Positions 8,759 to 17,545 of a DNA stretch of 64,000 nucleotides are shown here, one piece after another; positions within the stretch are counted from its first letter, which is position 1; each line of letters starts with the position of its first letter. The position numbers and the translations under genes were made by a program. A model generated the notes under the pieces. It was given only the letters and a program-made list of their open reading frames with translations. It was not told the origin of the DNA and searched no databases. This DNA comes from Idiomarina baltica OS145. GTDB taxonomy: Bacteria > Pseudomonadota > Gammaproteobacteria > Enterobacterales > Alteromonadaceae. The stretch spans positions 9,140 to 73,139 of the forward strand of contig NZ_CH672404.1 in assembly GCF_000152885.1 (NCBI RefSeq), read 5' to 3'.

Positions 8759-10900
8759 GTGTCTGTAAAAAAAATTCTGCTGGCGCTGGTGATTATCGCG
8801 GCCATTGTCGCTGCGGTGATGTTCGATGTTACGCAGTATCTTAATCTTGATACGCTAAAAGCGCAGCAAACGCGTGTTAATGGCTGGTTTGAGACGGAAC
8901 CGTTACTGACTTTTGCTATCTACTTTGTCGCTTATGTTTTGGTTACTGCGTTATCGATCCCGGGTGCCACGATCCTAACCTTAGGTGCCGGTGCCATTTT
9001 TGGACTTGGCTGGGGGGGGCTACTAGCCAGTTTTGCTAGCTCGGTCGGTGCTTTGCTGGCCTTTTTAAGTGCGCGCTTTTTATTAAAGGACTGGGTGCAA
9101 AGTAAGTTTGGTCAGCGGCTCGAGGCGATCAATCGCGGCGTAAAGCGGGACGGCGCCTTTTATCTGTTGAGTTTACGGCTGGTACCCATTTTTCCGTTTT
9201 TTGTGATTAATCTGGCTTTAGGTCTTACACAGATTAGAACATGGACATTCTATTGGGTGAGCCAAGTCGGCATGTTGTTGGGTACCGTTGTTTATGTCAA
9301 CGCAGGTACTCAGCTCGCAGAAATTGAACAAGTGGGCGATGTGGTCTCGGCCGATCTCATTGGCGCGTTTGTGTTATTGGGTATCTTCCCTCTGATCGCC
9401 AAGTGGTTACTTACAGCTATCAAGCGTCGCCGGGCGTTTAAAGGTTTCACCCGCCCTCAACACTACGACAATAACCTTATCGTCATTGGTGCAGGCTCAG
9501 CGGGCTTAGTCAGTGCTTACATAGCGGCAACAGTGAAAGCCAAAGTGACCTTAATCGAACGCGACAAAATGGGGGGTGACTGCCTTAATACCGGATGTGT
9601 GCCTTCAAAAGCGTTATTGCACGTGGCTAATCAAGTGCATCACATGCGTCACAGCGAGCAGCTTGGCATTAAAGTTGACTCGGTATCTGTGGACTTTCAG
9701 CAAGTGCTTGCGCGAGTACAGCAAGTGATACAACGTATTGAGCCGCATGATTCGGTCGAGCGCTACCAAGGTTTGGGTGTCAACGTAGAGCTCGGTGAAG
9801 CGACCATCAAATCGCCGTGGGAAGTGGAACTCAAGCAAGACGGCGAGTCGCGTCGCTTAACTACCAAACATATCGTAGTGGCGACGGGCGCGCGGCCGCT
9901 CGTGCCGAACTTACCGGGCATCAACAACGTTGATTACCTGACATCGGATAACCTGTGGCAGCTCCGCGAGTTACCTAAACGCTTATTGATTTTAGGCGGT
10001 GGACCGATTGGTTGCGAAATGGCACAAGCCTTTCAAAGACTGGGCAGTGAGGTACATCTGGTCGAGATGAGTGAGCGGTTATTGACTAACGAAGACCCGG
10101 ATACGTCGACTTATGTTGCACGCGCGCTTCAAGATGATGGCGTTACGTTGCATTTGGGCACCCGGGCGAAAGCCTTTAGCCAAACCGAGCAGGGCGTTGA
10201 GCTCACGGTCGAAAGTGAGCAAAGAGAGCAGTCATTGCATGCCGATCGGGTGCTGTTGGCGCTTGGCAGACAGGCGAATCTGGAAGGCTTTGGCTTAAAA
10301 GAACTGGGCATTGAGCAGGGTAAAACCATACAGGTCGATGAGTTTATGCAAACCAGCCTGCCGAATATTTATGCCTGTGGTGATGTTGTCGGCCCATATC
10401 AGTTTACTCACGTTGCTTCACACCAAGCGTGGTATGCCACGGTGAATGCGTTGTTTGGCCGTTTCAAGCGCTTTCGTGTTGATTACTCGGTGATCCCCTG
10501 GGTCACCTATACCTCACCGCAAGTCGCCAACGTGGGTTTGACAGAACAGCAAGCAAAGGCACAGCAGGTTGATTATGAAACCACGTGCTATGACATTGCC
10601 GAGCTGGATCGCGCGATAGCCGATGGCAATGCCAACGGACGTGTAAAAGTGCTGACTGAGCCGGGTAAAGACACGATCTTAGGGGTTAATATTGTCGGTC
10701 CCCAGGCAGGGGAGTTACTGGCCGAGTTTGTCTTAGCAATGAAGCATGGTATCGGACTGAATAAAATTCTTGGAACCATTCATAGTTACCCCACGTTGGC
10801 TGAGGCTAACAAGTATGCAGCGGGCGAGTGGAAGCGCGCGCATGCGCCCGAAAAACTGTTACAGTGGGTTGAGAAACTACACCGATGGTTACGTTCATGA
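8759..10900 (+). CDS. TVP38/TMEM64 membrane domain fused to a mercuric-reductase-like flavoprotein
   Basis: The 713-aa fusion starts at a GTG behind AAGGAG. Residues ~1-235 form a multi-pass TVP38/TMEM64 (SNARE-associated, VTT-type) domain with GATILTLGAGAIFGLGWG and SLRLVPIFPFFVINLALG. Residues ~237-713 are a pyridine-nucleotide-disulfide oxidoreductase: FAD-binding VIGAGSAGLVSA, redox pair CLNTGC in GGDCLNTGCVPSK, NAD(P)-binding LGGGPIGCEMA, second FAD motif IYACGDVVG, and a C-terminal HSYPTLAEA dimer motif. This is an intact disulfide-type active site, as in mercuric reductase and dihydrolipoamide dehydrogenase. No metal-binding N-terminal domain or C-terminal vicinal Cys pair is seen, so mercury is not supported as substrate. 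The next gene overlaps its stop (ATGA). Confidence 0.9.
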   Translation: MSVKKILLALVIIAAIVAAVMFDVTQYLNLDTLKAQQTRVNGWFETEPLLTFAIYFVAYVLVTALSIPGATILTLGAGAIFGLGWGGLLASFASSVGALLAFLSARFLLKDWVQSKFGQRLEAINRGVKRDGAFYLLSLRLVPIFPFFVINLALGLTQIRTWTFYWVSQVGMLLGTVVYVNAGTQLAEIEQVGDVVSADLIGAFVLLGIFPLIAKWLLTAIKRRRAFKGFTRPQHYDNNLIVIGAGSAGLVSAYIAATVKAKVTLIERDKMGGDCLNTGCVPSKALLHVANQVHHMRHSEQLGIKVDSVSVDFQQVLARVQQVIQRIEPHDSVERYQGLGVNVELGEATIKSPWEVELKQDGESRRLTTKHIVVATGARPLVPNLPGINNVDYLTSDNLWQLRELPKRLLILGGGPIGCEMAQAFQRLGSEVHLVEMSERLLTNEDPDTSTYVARALQDDGVTLHLGTRAKAFSQTEQGVELTVESEQREQSLHADRVLLALGRQANLEGFGLKELGIEQGKTIQVDEFMQTSLPNIYACGDVVGPYQFTHVASHQAWYATVNALFGRFKRFRVDYSVIPWVTYTSPQVANVGLTEQQAKAQQVDYETTCYDIAELDRAIADGNANGRVKVLTEPGKDTILGVNIVGPQAGELLAEFVLAMKHGIGLNKILGTIHSYPTLAEANKYAAGEWKRAHAPEKLLQWVEKLHRWLRS

Positions 10901-11982
10901 AATATGTGTTTCTACTACTGACCGCGATATCAATAATGGGCTTTCCGACAAACAGTTCGGCACAAGGTAAGCCGAAGCCCGTTTATTTTTATGCGTGGGG
11001 CGGTAATCCCGCCGTTAATGATTACATTCGCTGGGCCGCCAAGGAACTGCGACCGCAAGGTATTCAGTTACAACACGTGAAGGTGGCTGATATCGCTGAG
11101 GTGGTTAAGCAACTGGTTGATGGTCAGAGCAACGCCGATTTAATATGGATTAATGGCGAGAACTTTCATGCGTTGAAACAGGCTGATCGCCTGATGCCGA
11201 TACTCACCGAGCTGAATATTAAAGAGAGATTGAATGATCAACTGAGTTGGCAAAGCGACTTTGGTGAACCGGTCGCCGACCTCGAGGTACCGTGGGGCGT
11301 CGGACAGTTCTATCTCTTGACCTGTAACACATGCGTTGCCGGTGATCACATCAGTGCCGCGGAATTACTGGAGTATGCTGCTGAACATCCCGGTCGTATT
11401 ACGTATCCTAAACCGCCGGAGTTTCATGGCACCACGTTTTTAAAATCATTATTGCTGTCGCTTTCTGAGCAAGATGAAGCATTTCTCAAGCCTGTCGATG
11501 CGGTCGACGCCGAAAAACTGACAGCACCTTTGTGGACCTACTTAGACGAGTTACAGCCGTTATTATGGCAAGGCGGCGAGAATTACCCGTCGAGTGCGGC
11601 ACAACAACTAAATTGGTTCGCTAACAAGCAACTTGATGTCGCGCCGTCGTTTAATCCGAATGAGGTTAAAACACTCGTCAATCAGGGACGAGTGCCGGCG
11701 GGCACCAAACGCATCACCTTAGGCGACGCGGCTATCACCAATAGTCATTATTTAGCGATTCCAAAGAGCAGTGGTCATCCCCAGGCCGCGAAGCAGGTGA
11801 TTACCTTTTTCCTATCAGAGGCCGCACAACGCAAAAAAGCTGACTTATCGGGCTGGGGTGACCCGACAGTATTGGATATAGCGCTACCCGATACGCCGGC
11901 GATGTTGCCAGTCGCGGCGGAGTTTCATGTCAGTTGGCAAGCCTATTTAGAGCAACAGTGGCAACAACGATATCCGCGCTAA
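10897..11982 (+). CDS. ynjB: YnjB-like ABC transporter substrate-binding protein
   Basis: The 361-aa periplasmic protein uses the ATG at 10897, overlapping the previous stop as ATGA; four codons of an upstream in-frame ATG are dropped. The signal peptide ends near SSAQ. The mature start PVYFYAWGGNPAVNDYIRWAA and the later NADLIWINGENFHALKQA and VPWGVGQFYL match the E. coli YnjB family of binding proteins, related to thiamine/iron-type binding proteins. The ligand is not established. It is followed by a two-in-one permease and an ATPase in overlapping frames, so it is the binding component of that importer. Confidence 0.82.
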   Translation: MKYVFLLLTAISIMGFPTNSSAQGKPKPVYFYAWGGNPAVNDYIRWAAKELRPQGIQLQHVKVADIAEVVKQLVDGQSNADLIWINGENFHALKQADRLMPILTELNIKERLNDQLSWQSDFGEPVADLEVPWGVGQFYLLTCNTCVAGDHISAAELLEYAAEHPGRITYPKPPEFHGTTFLKSLLLSLSEQDEAFLKPVDAVDAEKLTAPLWTYLDELQPLLWQGGENYPSSAAQQLNWFANKQLDVAPSFNPNEVKTLVNQGRVPAGTKRITLGDAAITNSHYLAIPKSSGHPQAAKQVITFFLSEAAQRKKADLSGWGDPTVLDIALPDTPAMLPVAAEFHVSWQAYLEQQWQQRYPR

Positions 11983-13556
11983 TGATAAGTCGTATGGTGC
12001 GCGTAGCAATAGCATTGCTGTGGTTAATACTGCCGTTGGGCGTTGTGCTCTGGCAAAGCACAACGGCGTCTTTTGAAGGGGCGTTGAGCGATGCATTCAG
12101 GGCGTTGAGCGGTAGTGCCTGGCTGACATTCGCGGTGACGTTGATAACCAGCCTGATAGTACTTTTTGGTGCCCTTGGCTTGGCTCGGGGTAAGCGCCTC
12201 AGTGCGACTTGGACGAGTTTTATTGCCGTCCCCCATGTTGCGTTCGCCATTGGTCTATTATGGCTAGTGAGTCCGTCGGGTTGGTTAGTGCGTATCGTCG
12301 ACGCGTTATTACCCATGTGGCAAGGGCCCTTACAGTCCAGTTGGCTCAGTAGCAAAAGCGCCTTTACCCTGATGGTGGCGTTAGTGCTCAAAGAACTACC
12401 ATTTTTAATACTAATGGCGCAGGCGAATGTTCAACAAATGCCCGTTCTACGCTGGCAACAGCAAGCACAGGCGTTAGGTTACAGTCGCCGCAGGTTTTGG
12501 TGGTTGATAGTCGTACCCGCTTTACTTAGACGAATCCGTTTGCCGCTTTACATCATTGCCATTTACACCGTGTCTGTGGTCGACATTCCATTGCTCGTTG
12601 GGCCTAACGCGCCCGCACTTTTGGCACAGGCAGTGTTTGAGCTTAACTGGCAGTTTAATAGCAATACGCAAGGATTAGTCCATTGGGGTTCGTTGCTTTT
12701 GGTGCTTGTGGCTATAGTCACCTTAGTCGTGCTACGTGTCGTCGAATGGGTACTGCAGCGTTGGCTTAGCTCCCTTGCTGCAAGCGGAAAGCGGACACCC
12801 GTCGCTCAAACCACAGGTAAACGTGCGGGTCTACCTTGGTTTTGGGCGGGATTGGCAGTCATTATTTTTATAAGTTTATTACTGCAGTCAGTTCAGCAGT
12901 CGTGGTTTTATCCGTCCTTGTGGCCGCAGGGTTGGCAATGGTCACGTTGGCTCGCCGAATGGCCCTATATCGCACCTTTGCTTTACAACACTTGGATACT
13001 CGCCGTACTAAGTGCCACGCTAGCTTGGTTGTCAGCCGTCGCACTATTGGAAGTGCAGGCGCAACGTCAGCAACATCAACTGCACGTTGGCTGGCTGGCA
13101 ATGCTGATGGTGCCGCAATTAGTTTTGGTTTTGGGCTGGCAACAGACCATTGGGCCCGATAGCGGGTTGATTGGGTTGTTATGGTCTCATACTGTGTTTT
13201 GTTTTCCTTATGCGTACTTAACATTGCACGGGGCTTACCATGCGTATCCTAGACGGTGGCTCTGGCAGGCGCGCAGTCTGGGTTATGGTCCTTGGGCGGC
13301 ATGGTTTAAAATATTAGTTCCCATGTTAAAGCGACCATTAGCTTTAGCTTGGGCGATGGCATTTTCGATCAGTGTAGCTCAGTATTTACCAACTCAATGG
13401 CTGGCACCGGTGACCCATCCTACATTGACGACTGAGGCTGTCAGCATTGCGTCGGGCGGGGATTGGCGACTCGGTAGTGTCTATGCCCTGGCACAATGGG
13501 CGAGTGTTTGGATCGTATTCATGTTGGCTTTATGGGGGACACGTGCTCGAAATTAA
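11982..13556 (+). CDS. ynjC: YnjC-like ABC transporter permease (duplicated permease unit)
   Basis: The 524-aa inner-membrane protein has about twelve hydrophobic segments, i.e. two fused six-helix permease halves. Both halves carry the cytoplasmic loop that contacts the ATPase: QALGYSRRRFWWLIVVPALL (about residues 160-180) and RSLGYGPWAAWFKILVPML (about 430-450). The start is the ATG overlapping the upstream stop (TAATG at 11980); sequence upstream in the same frame is shadow. The C-terminus overlaps the ATPase gene by 14 bp. It is the membrane component of the YnjBCD-type importer. Confidence 0.85.
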   Translation: MISRMVRVAIALLWLILPLGVVLWQSTTASFEGALSDAFRALSGSAWLTFAVTLITSLIVLFGALGLARGKRLSATWTSFIAVPHVAFAIGLLWLVSPSGWLVRIVDALLPMWQGPLQSSWLSSKSAFTLMVALVLKELPFLILMAQANVQQMPVLRWQQQAQALGYSRRRFWWLIVVPALLRRIRLPLYIIAIYTVSVVDIPLLVGPNAPALLAQAVFELNWQFNSNTQGLVHWGSLLLVLVAIVTLVVLRVVEWVLQRWLSSLAASGKRTPVAQTTGKRAGLPWFWAGLAVIIFISLLLQSVQQSWFYPSLWPQGWQWSRWLAEWPYIAPLLYNTWILAVLSATLAWLSAVALLEVQAQRQQHQLHVGWLAMLMVPQLVLVLGWQQTIGPDSGLIGLLWSHTVFCFPYAYLTLHGAYHAYPRRWLWQARSLGYGPWAAWFKILVPMLKRPLALAWAMAFSISVAQYLPTQWLAPVTHPTLTTEAVSIASGGDWRLGSVYALAQWASVWIVFMLALWGTRARN

Positions 13557-14175
13557 TCATCTCACTATGGTGTTTAAATATCATCAGTTAGTGATTCCAT
13601 CGCTGACTGTATCAGCCGGTGAAGTACTGACGCTGACAGGTGCCAGCGGTATTGGTAAATCAAGTTTATTACAGTGGATACTGGGTGTACCGCAACCTGA
13701 CATCACGATTGAAGGTCAGATCAAGCTCAACGGCGAGGATGTAGGAGCGTTACCCATTGAACGCCGACAGATAGGGTTAGTGACACAGCAAGTGGATTTA
13801 TTTCCGCACATGACCGTCGAGCAAAATCTATTGTTTGCACTCGCTGCTAAGCAGGGTGATGATGCAGCGCGGCACGACTGGGTAAAACAAGAGCTCGATT
13901 CGGTTGCACTCGCGGACTACGCCACGGCCTACCCAACGGAGCTCAGTGGTGGTCAAGCAGCCCGCATTGCCTTGTTACGCAGTCTTGCATCGGCACCCAA
14001 GAGTATACTGCTTGATGAACCCTTTTCAGCGCTCGACGTAAAACTAAGAAAGACCATACGCGATTTTACTTGGACAACGCTGACAGCAGCCAGCATGCCT
14101 GCCATCTTGGTGACGCATGACGTACAGGATGCCCCCGGCAACATCGTCAACTTAGAAGATTACTACTATGATTGA
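13543..14175 (+). CDS. ynjD: YnjD-like ABC transporter ATP-binding protein
   Basis: The 210-aa ATPase has Walker A (GASGIGKSS), Q-loop (LVTQQVDLFPHMT), ABC signature (ELSGGQAARIALLRSL), Walker B (SILLDEPFSALD) and the H-loop (LVTHDV). The likely start is GTG 13543 behind a GGGGG stretch, overlapping the permease; the frame is open further upstream but codes for nothing family-like there. At ~210 aa it is close to E. coli YnjD and lacks the regulatory C-terminal extension of larger importers. It powers the YnjB/YnjC importer. Confidence 0.87.
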   Translation: MLEINHLTMVFKYHQLVIPSLTVSAGEVLTLTGASGIGKSSLLQWILGVPQPDITIEGQIKLNGEDVGALPIERRQIGLVTQQVDLFPHMTVEQNLLFALAAKQGDDAARHDWVKQELDSVALADYATAYPTELSGGQAARIALLRSLASAPKSILLDEPFSALDVKLRKTIRDFTWTTLTAASMPAILVTHDVQDAPGNIVNLEDYYYD

Positions 14176-14782
14176 TCGCTACTTGATTCCGCCATTGCAT
14201 CGGTTGCTCAATAAGCCCGGACAATGGATCGCTGCGCGTTCTATAACGGCGAATCAAGTGACCCTAATAGGGTTTATTATAGGTATGTTGGCACTGCCAC
14301 TACTCGCCGTGGGTGCGTTTGAGCTGGGGCTTATCGCTATTTTATTTAATCGTATTGCAGATGGGCTTGATGGTGCCGTTGCTCGGTGTACTGAAGCAAC
14401 CGATGCGGGTGGTTTTTTAGATATCGTCTTGGACTTTATTTTCTATCAAGCGGTGGTGGTCGGGTTTATTTTAAATAGTCCACACGAGCACCTGTTACCT
14501 GGACTCTTCTTAATGTTGTCTTTCGTTGGCACTGGCACCAGCTTTTTAGCCTTTGCCGTGCAGGCGTCTAAACGGGGGGTGGACAACCCGCATTATCCGA
14601 ACAAGTCGATGTATTACATGGGCGGACTTGCCGAAGGTTTTGAAACCTTCGCAGTTTTTATTGTGTTGTGTTTACTGCCGCAGCACTTTGGCATTATCGC
14701 TTGGTTGTTTGGCGGGGTGTGTTGGGTGACGACGACAACACGTATTTGGGCCGGCTTTAAAACGCTCAAGGCATACGAGTAA
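14168..14782 (+). CDS. ynjF: CDP-alcohol phosphatidyltransferase (YnjF-like)
   Basis: The 204-aa membrane enzyme has the complete catalytic motif of the family, DGLDGAVAR followed by GGFLDIVLD (residues ~62-88), which binds the divalent metal and CDP-alcohol. Several transmembrane helices follow. It would transfer a phosphatidyl or related group from a CDP-linked donor to an alcohol, making a phospholipid or related product; the acceptor is unknown. It overlaps the ATPase gene by 8 bp. In E. coli ynjF also lies next to ynjBCD (with ynjE between). The rhodanese ynjE is absent here. Confidence 0.83.
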   Translation: MIDRYLIPPLHRLLNKPGQWIAARSITANQVTLIGFIIGMLALPLLAVGAFELGLIAILFNRIADGLDGAVARCTEATDAGGFLDIVLDFIFYQAVVVGFILNSPHEHLLPGLFLMLSFVGTGTSFLAFAVQASKRGVDNPHYPNKSMYYMGGLAEGFETFAVFIVLCLLPQHFGIIAWLFGGVCWVTTTTRIWAGFKTLKAYE

Positions 14783-14786
14783 AACG

Positions 14787-15572
14787 ATGGAAACATGGAT
14801 TCGATTAAGCATTTTTCTCGCTGTACTGGCACTCATGCTTTTATGGGAAGCAAGACAGCCTAAACGTGTAGCGCGAGTGAGTCGCTGGCATCGTTGGCGC
14901 AGTCATCTTGCTCTGATCCTCACGTCCAGCGTGCTCATGCGCTTAGTTGCTCCAGTTGGCTTAACAGGGATTGCTTTATGGGTCACTGAAAACAACTGGG
15001 GCGTGTTTAATCAATTTGAGCGACCATTGTGGCTCGCCATTGCTTTGGGTCTAATTGCACTGGATGTTGTACTGTATTGGCAACATCGAGCGTTCCACCG
15101 TATACCATGGCTATGGCGTTTGCATCGGGTACATCACGCAGATCCAGACTTTGACGTGACTACTGGGGTGCGCTTTCACCCGATTGAGATGTTGCTCAGC
15201 TTGGCCATTAAAGCCGCCACGATCACCTTACTGGGTATACCGGCGAGTGCTGTACTGATATTCGAAATAACTTTAAACGCTTGCTCGTTGTTTAATCATG
15301 GTAATGTGCAGCTACCTCCAAAGCTCGAATCGATTGTACGTAAAATTCTTATTACTCAAGAATTACACCGTATTCATCACAGTAGTCTTAAACGCGAGAC
15401 GAATAGTAATTATGGCTTCAGTGTAGTCTGGTGGGACTGGCTATTTGGTAGTTACACCGATCGAGCGAGCGCGGGGTCTGATCACGTCGATATTGGCTTA
15501 CAAGCGTATCGCAACGAAAAACAGAACACACCTTATATCGAGTTAATAAAGCTCCCATTTTACAAAAATTAG
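14787..15572 (+). CDS. Sterol desaturase / fatty-acid hydroxylase superfamily protein
   Basis: The 261-aa integral membrane di-iron oxygenase candidate has the histidine clusters HRAFH, HRVHH, FNHGN and HRIHH in correct order, with hydrophobic segments near the N-terminus and around residues 75-95 and 140-165. Bacterial members hydroxylate or desaturate lipid-type substrates; the substrate here is unknown. It begins 4 bp after the CDP-alcohol phosphatidyltransferase and is the last gene of the run from 5.7 kb, so lipid modification may be part of that operon's job. About 215 bp without a gene follow. Confidence 0.85.
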   Translation: METWIRLSIFLAVLALMLLWEARQPKRVARVSRWHRWRSHLALILTSSVLMRLVAPVGLTGIALWVTENNWGVFNQFERPLWLAIALGLIALDVVLYWQHRAFHRIPWLWRLHRVHHADPDFDVTTGVRFHPIEMLLSLAIKAATITLLGIPASAVLIFEITLNACSLFNHGNVQLPPKLESIVRKILITQELHRIHHSSLKRETNSNYGFSVVWWDWLFGSYTDRASAGSDHVDIGLQAYRNEKQNTPYIELIKLPFYKN

Positions 15573-15686
15573 CAACGCTTGCGTAAGCTTTCATAAACAT
15601 GATACTCATAGCAAAACAAGGAAGGTTTAAAACACACGATACTCTAAGTAAAAAAACAACGTATGAGTATGATATTAAGACTAGCG

Positions 15687-15715
15687 TTGCCTATTACAAA
15701 CAGTGCTACTATTAA
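15687..15715 (+). promoter_or_regulatory. Candidate sigma-70 promoter of the GGDEF-EAL gene
   Basis: TTGCCT (15687-15692), 17 bases, then TATTAA (15710-15715), about 73 bp ahead of the start. The surrounding 15573-15788 stretch is AT-rich and holds no other feature I recognise. Confidence 0.4.
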
Positions 15716-15788
15716 TTAAGAAACATTAAGCAAATAGTCGTGAGTCTCTTTTTAATTATGTGTAAAAAATGAGCTAAAGGAATAGTTT

Positions 15789-17402
15789 ATGCACCAAACG
15801 TGTGAGCGTTATGAGATTTTTGATAATAGTCGCATCGCCATCGTCATTGTCGACAGCGACCGTATTGTCACGTTCGCAAACCAAGGTGCTCAAGATCTAC
15901 TGGCAAATAAAGTCGATATTGGTAGGCAGCTTGGGGTGCACCTCCCAAATGATGATAAACAGTTTTTTTCAAGCTCCTTTCAGCCCAATGAAATAAGCGG
16001 ACAGCCTATTTATTATTGCGCCATTGCCGTGGTCGATAACGGTGAGCAACACTTCTTGATTTATTTGCACCCGTTTAATATGAAGTTAAGCGGTACTGAG
16101 CATTTGCCGTTTTTGGCACAGCATGACCCATTAACCGGATTACCCAACCGTAATCAGTTTATAAAACGTCTTCAGCGGCACTGCTCATCAGACGCCTGTG
16201 AAAAAACACTGACCGCGGTTGTATTTATTGATTTAGATGGATTCAAAGCGATCAACGATAGCTTAGGTCACGAAATGGGCGATAAGCTATTACAAGTCGT
16301 GGCAGGGCGGATTCGGAATCAGTTGCGTAACTCCGATACGTTAACGCGATTAAGCGGTGATGAGTTTCTCATTATTCTTACCGGTTTAGAAGCGCGCCAA
16401 GATGCAGCAACGGTGACACAGCGTATCCTCGATGACCTTGCCCGACCGTACAAAATTGACAGTACTGATCTCTACATTACCGCAAGTGCTGGATTGACCT
16501 ATTGTCAAGATCGCACGGCACGCGCAGAAATCATGATTCAGCAGGCCGACATTGCCATGTTTGAAGCTAAGCGCGCCGGCAGAAACACCTTCCAGTGGTT
16601 CGATAAAGCGCTCAATGATGAGGTGAACCGAGCACTATTAATTCGCAACACCGTGCAAAAAGGTCTCGATAAGCAACAATTTCATTTGGTCTATCAACCT
16701 CAAATTTGCCTTGAAGCAGAGACGGTCTGTGGCATCGAGGCACTAGTACGCTGGCGCCATCCCGATATTGACGGCTTATCGCCCGCCGAGTTTATCCCCA
16801 TCCTCGAGAGTTCTGGCCAAATTATCCCGCTCAGTTATTGGATCATGCGCCAGGCTTTTAGTGATTGGCACAAAATAAAGCCTTACTTAGCTGAAGGAGC
16901 GCGTGTATCGGTGAATGTCTCAACGGTTCATATTTCACGTTCGGACTTCATCGAACAACTTGAGCGCGTCATGTTGGAGACAAACATCAAGCCCAGTGAT
17001 ATTAAGTTAGAAATCACCGAGTCAATGATGTTACGAAACGCGCAAACGGCTGTCGCGACGCTCGACAAATTAGCCGATAAAGGAATCGCGATCGCGCTGG
17101 ATGATTTTGGTACAGGCTTCTCAAACTTGAGATACCTCACGCAAATGCCTATTTCGGACGTCAAGCTCGACCGTAGTTTTATCCGTGATATTGATACCCA
17201 TAAAGCAAATCAAGCGATAGTGAGAGGTATCACCAGTATGTCTCATGAGCTAGGGCTTAAGATTGTTGCTGAAGGCGTGGAAACACTATCGGAAAAGGCA
17301 GAGGTCAAAAAACTTCAGGCAGACATTATGCAAGGTTATCTTGAAGCAACACCGCTGCGGTTTGAGCCGCTCATTGAGTTTTTAACAAAGCGTCATCAAT
17401 AA
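15789..17402 (+). CDS. PAS-GGDEF-EAL cyclic-di-GMP enzyme
   Basis: The 537-aa cytoplasmic protein has no membrane segment. Residues ~1-105 form a PAS-like sensor (YEIFDNSRIAIVIVDSDRIVTFANQGA). Residues ~115-275 are a GGDEF domain with DPLTGLPNRNQF, an RxxD I-site (RNSD) and the active loop as SGDEF. Residues ~285-535 are an EAL domain with EALVRWRHP, NVS, EITESM, DDFGTGFSNL, KLDRSFI and AEGVET all present, so phosphodiesterase activity looks intact. The Ser for Gly in the GGDEF loop leaves cyclase activity possible but uncertain. A link to motility control is plausible given the flagellar genes close by. Confidence 0.9.
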   Translation: MHQTCERYEIFDNSRIAIVIVDSDRIVTFANQGAQDLLANKVDIGRQLGVHLPNDDKQFFSSSFQPNEISGQPIYYCAIAVVDNGEQHFLIYLHPFNMKLSGTEHLPFLAQHDPLTGLPNRNQFIKRLQRHCSSDACEKTLTAVVFIDLDGFKAINDSLGHEMGDKLLQVVAGRIRNQLRNSDTLTRLSGDEFLIILTGLEARQDAATVTQRILDDLARPYKIDSTDLYITASAGLTYCQDRTARAEIMIQQADIAMFEAKRAGRNTFQWFDKALNDEVNRALLIRNTVQKGLDKQQFHLVYQPQICLEAETVCGIEALVRWRHPDIDGLSPAEFIPILESSGQIIPLSYWIMRQAFSDWHKIKPYLAEGARVSVNVSTVHISRSDFIEQLERVMLETNIKPSDIKLEITESMMLRNAQTAVATLDKLADKGIAIALDDFGTGFSNLRYLTQMPISDVKLDRSFIRDIDTHKANQAIVRGITSMSHELGLKIVAEGVETLSEKAEVKKLQADIMQGYLEATPLRFEPLIEFLTKRHQ

Positions 17403-17413
17403 TTCAGTAAACC

Positions 17414-17490
17414 TGGCGTCCCCGGCAGGAGTCGAACCTGCGACCTGCCGCTTAGGAGGCGGCTGCTCTATCCTGCTGAGCTACGGGGAC
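17414..17490 (-). tRNA. tRNA-Arg (anticodon CCT)
   Basis: Read on the minus strand, the 77-nt gene starts GTCCCCG and ends CGGGGAC-G-CCA, with the CCA encoded. The anticodon stem GCCGC/GCGGC holds loop CTCCTAA with anticodon CCT, decoding AGG. The T arm GGTTCGACTCC is canonical. It lies between the convergent GGDEF-EAL gene and flgT. No attachment-site duplicate or integrase is visible nearby. Confidence 0.96.
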
Positions 17491-17545
17491 AACCGAGTGA
17501 GCTGGCAAAGTATGCCAGACTCAGATTAAGCTTTCCAGCCAACCA

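Noticed and set aside
8759-10900. Mercuric reductase (merA)
   Set aside because: The redox pair is shared by the whole family; the N-terminal metal-binding domain, C-terminal Cys pair and other mer genes are absent.
12836-13224. Open frames on both strands inside the permease gene
   Set aside because: They are shadows of ynjC, whose transmembrane pattern and permease loops are intact.
17414-17490. tRNA-Arg as an integration site of a genomic island
   Set aside because: No integrase and no direct repeat of the tRNA 3' end were noticed; genes on both sides look native.
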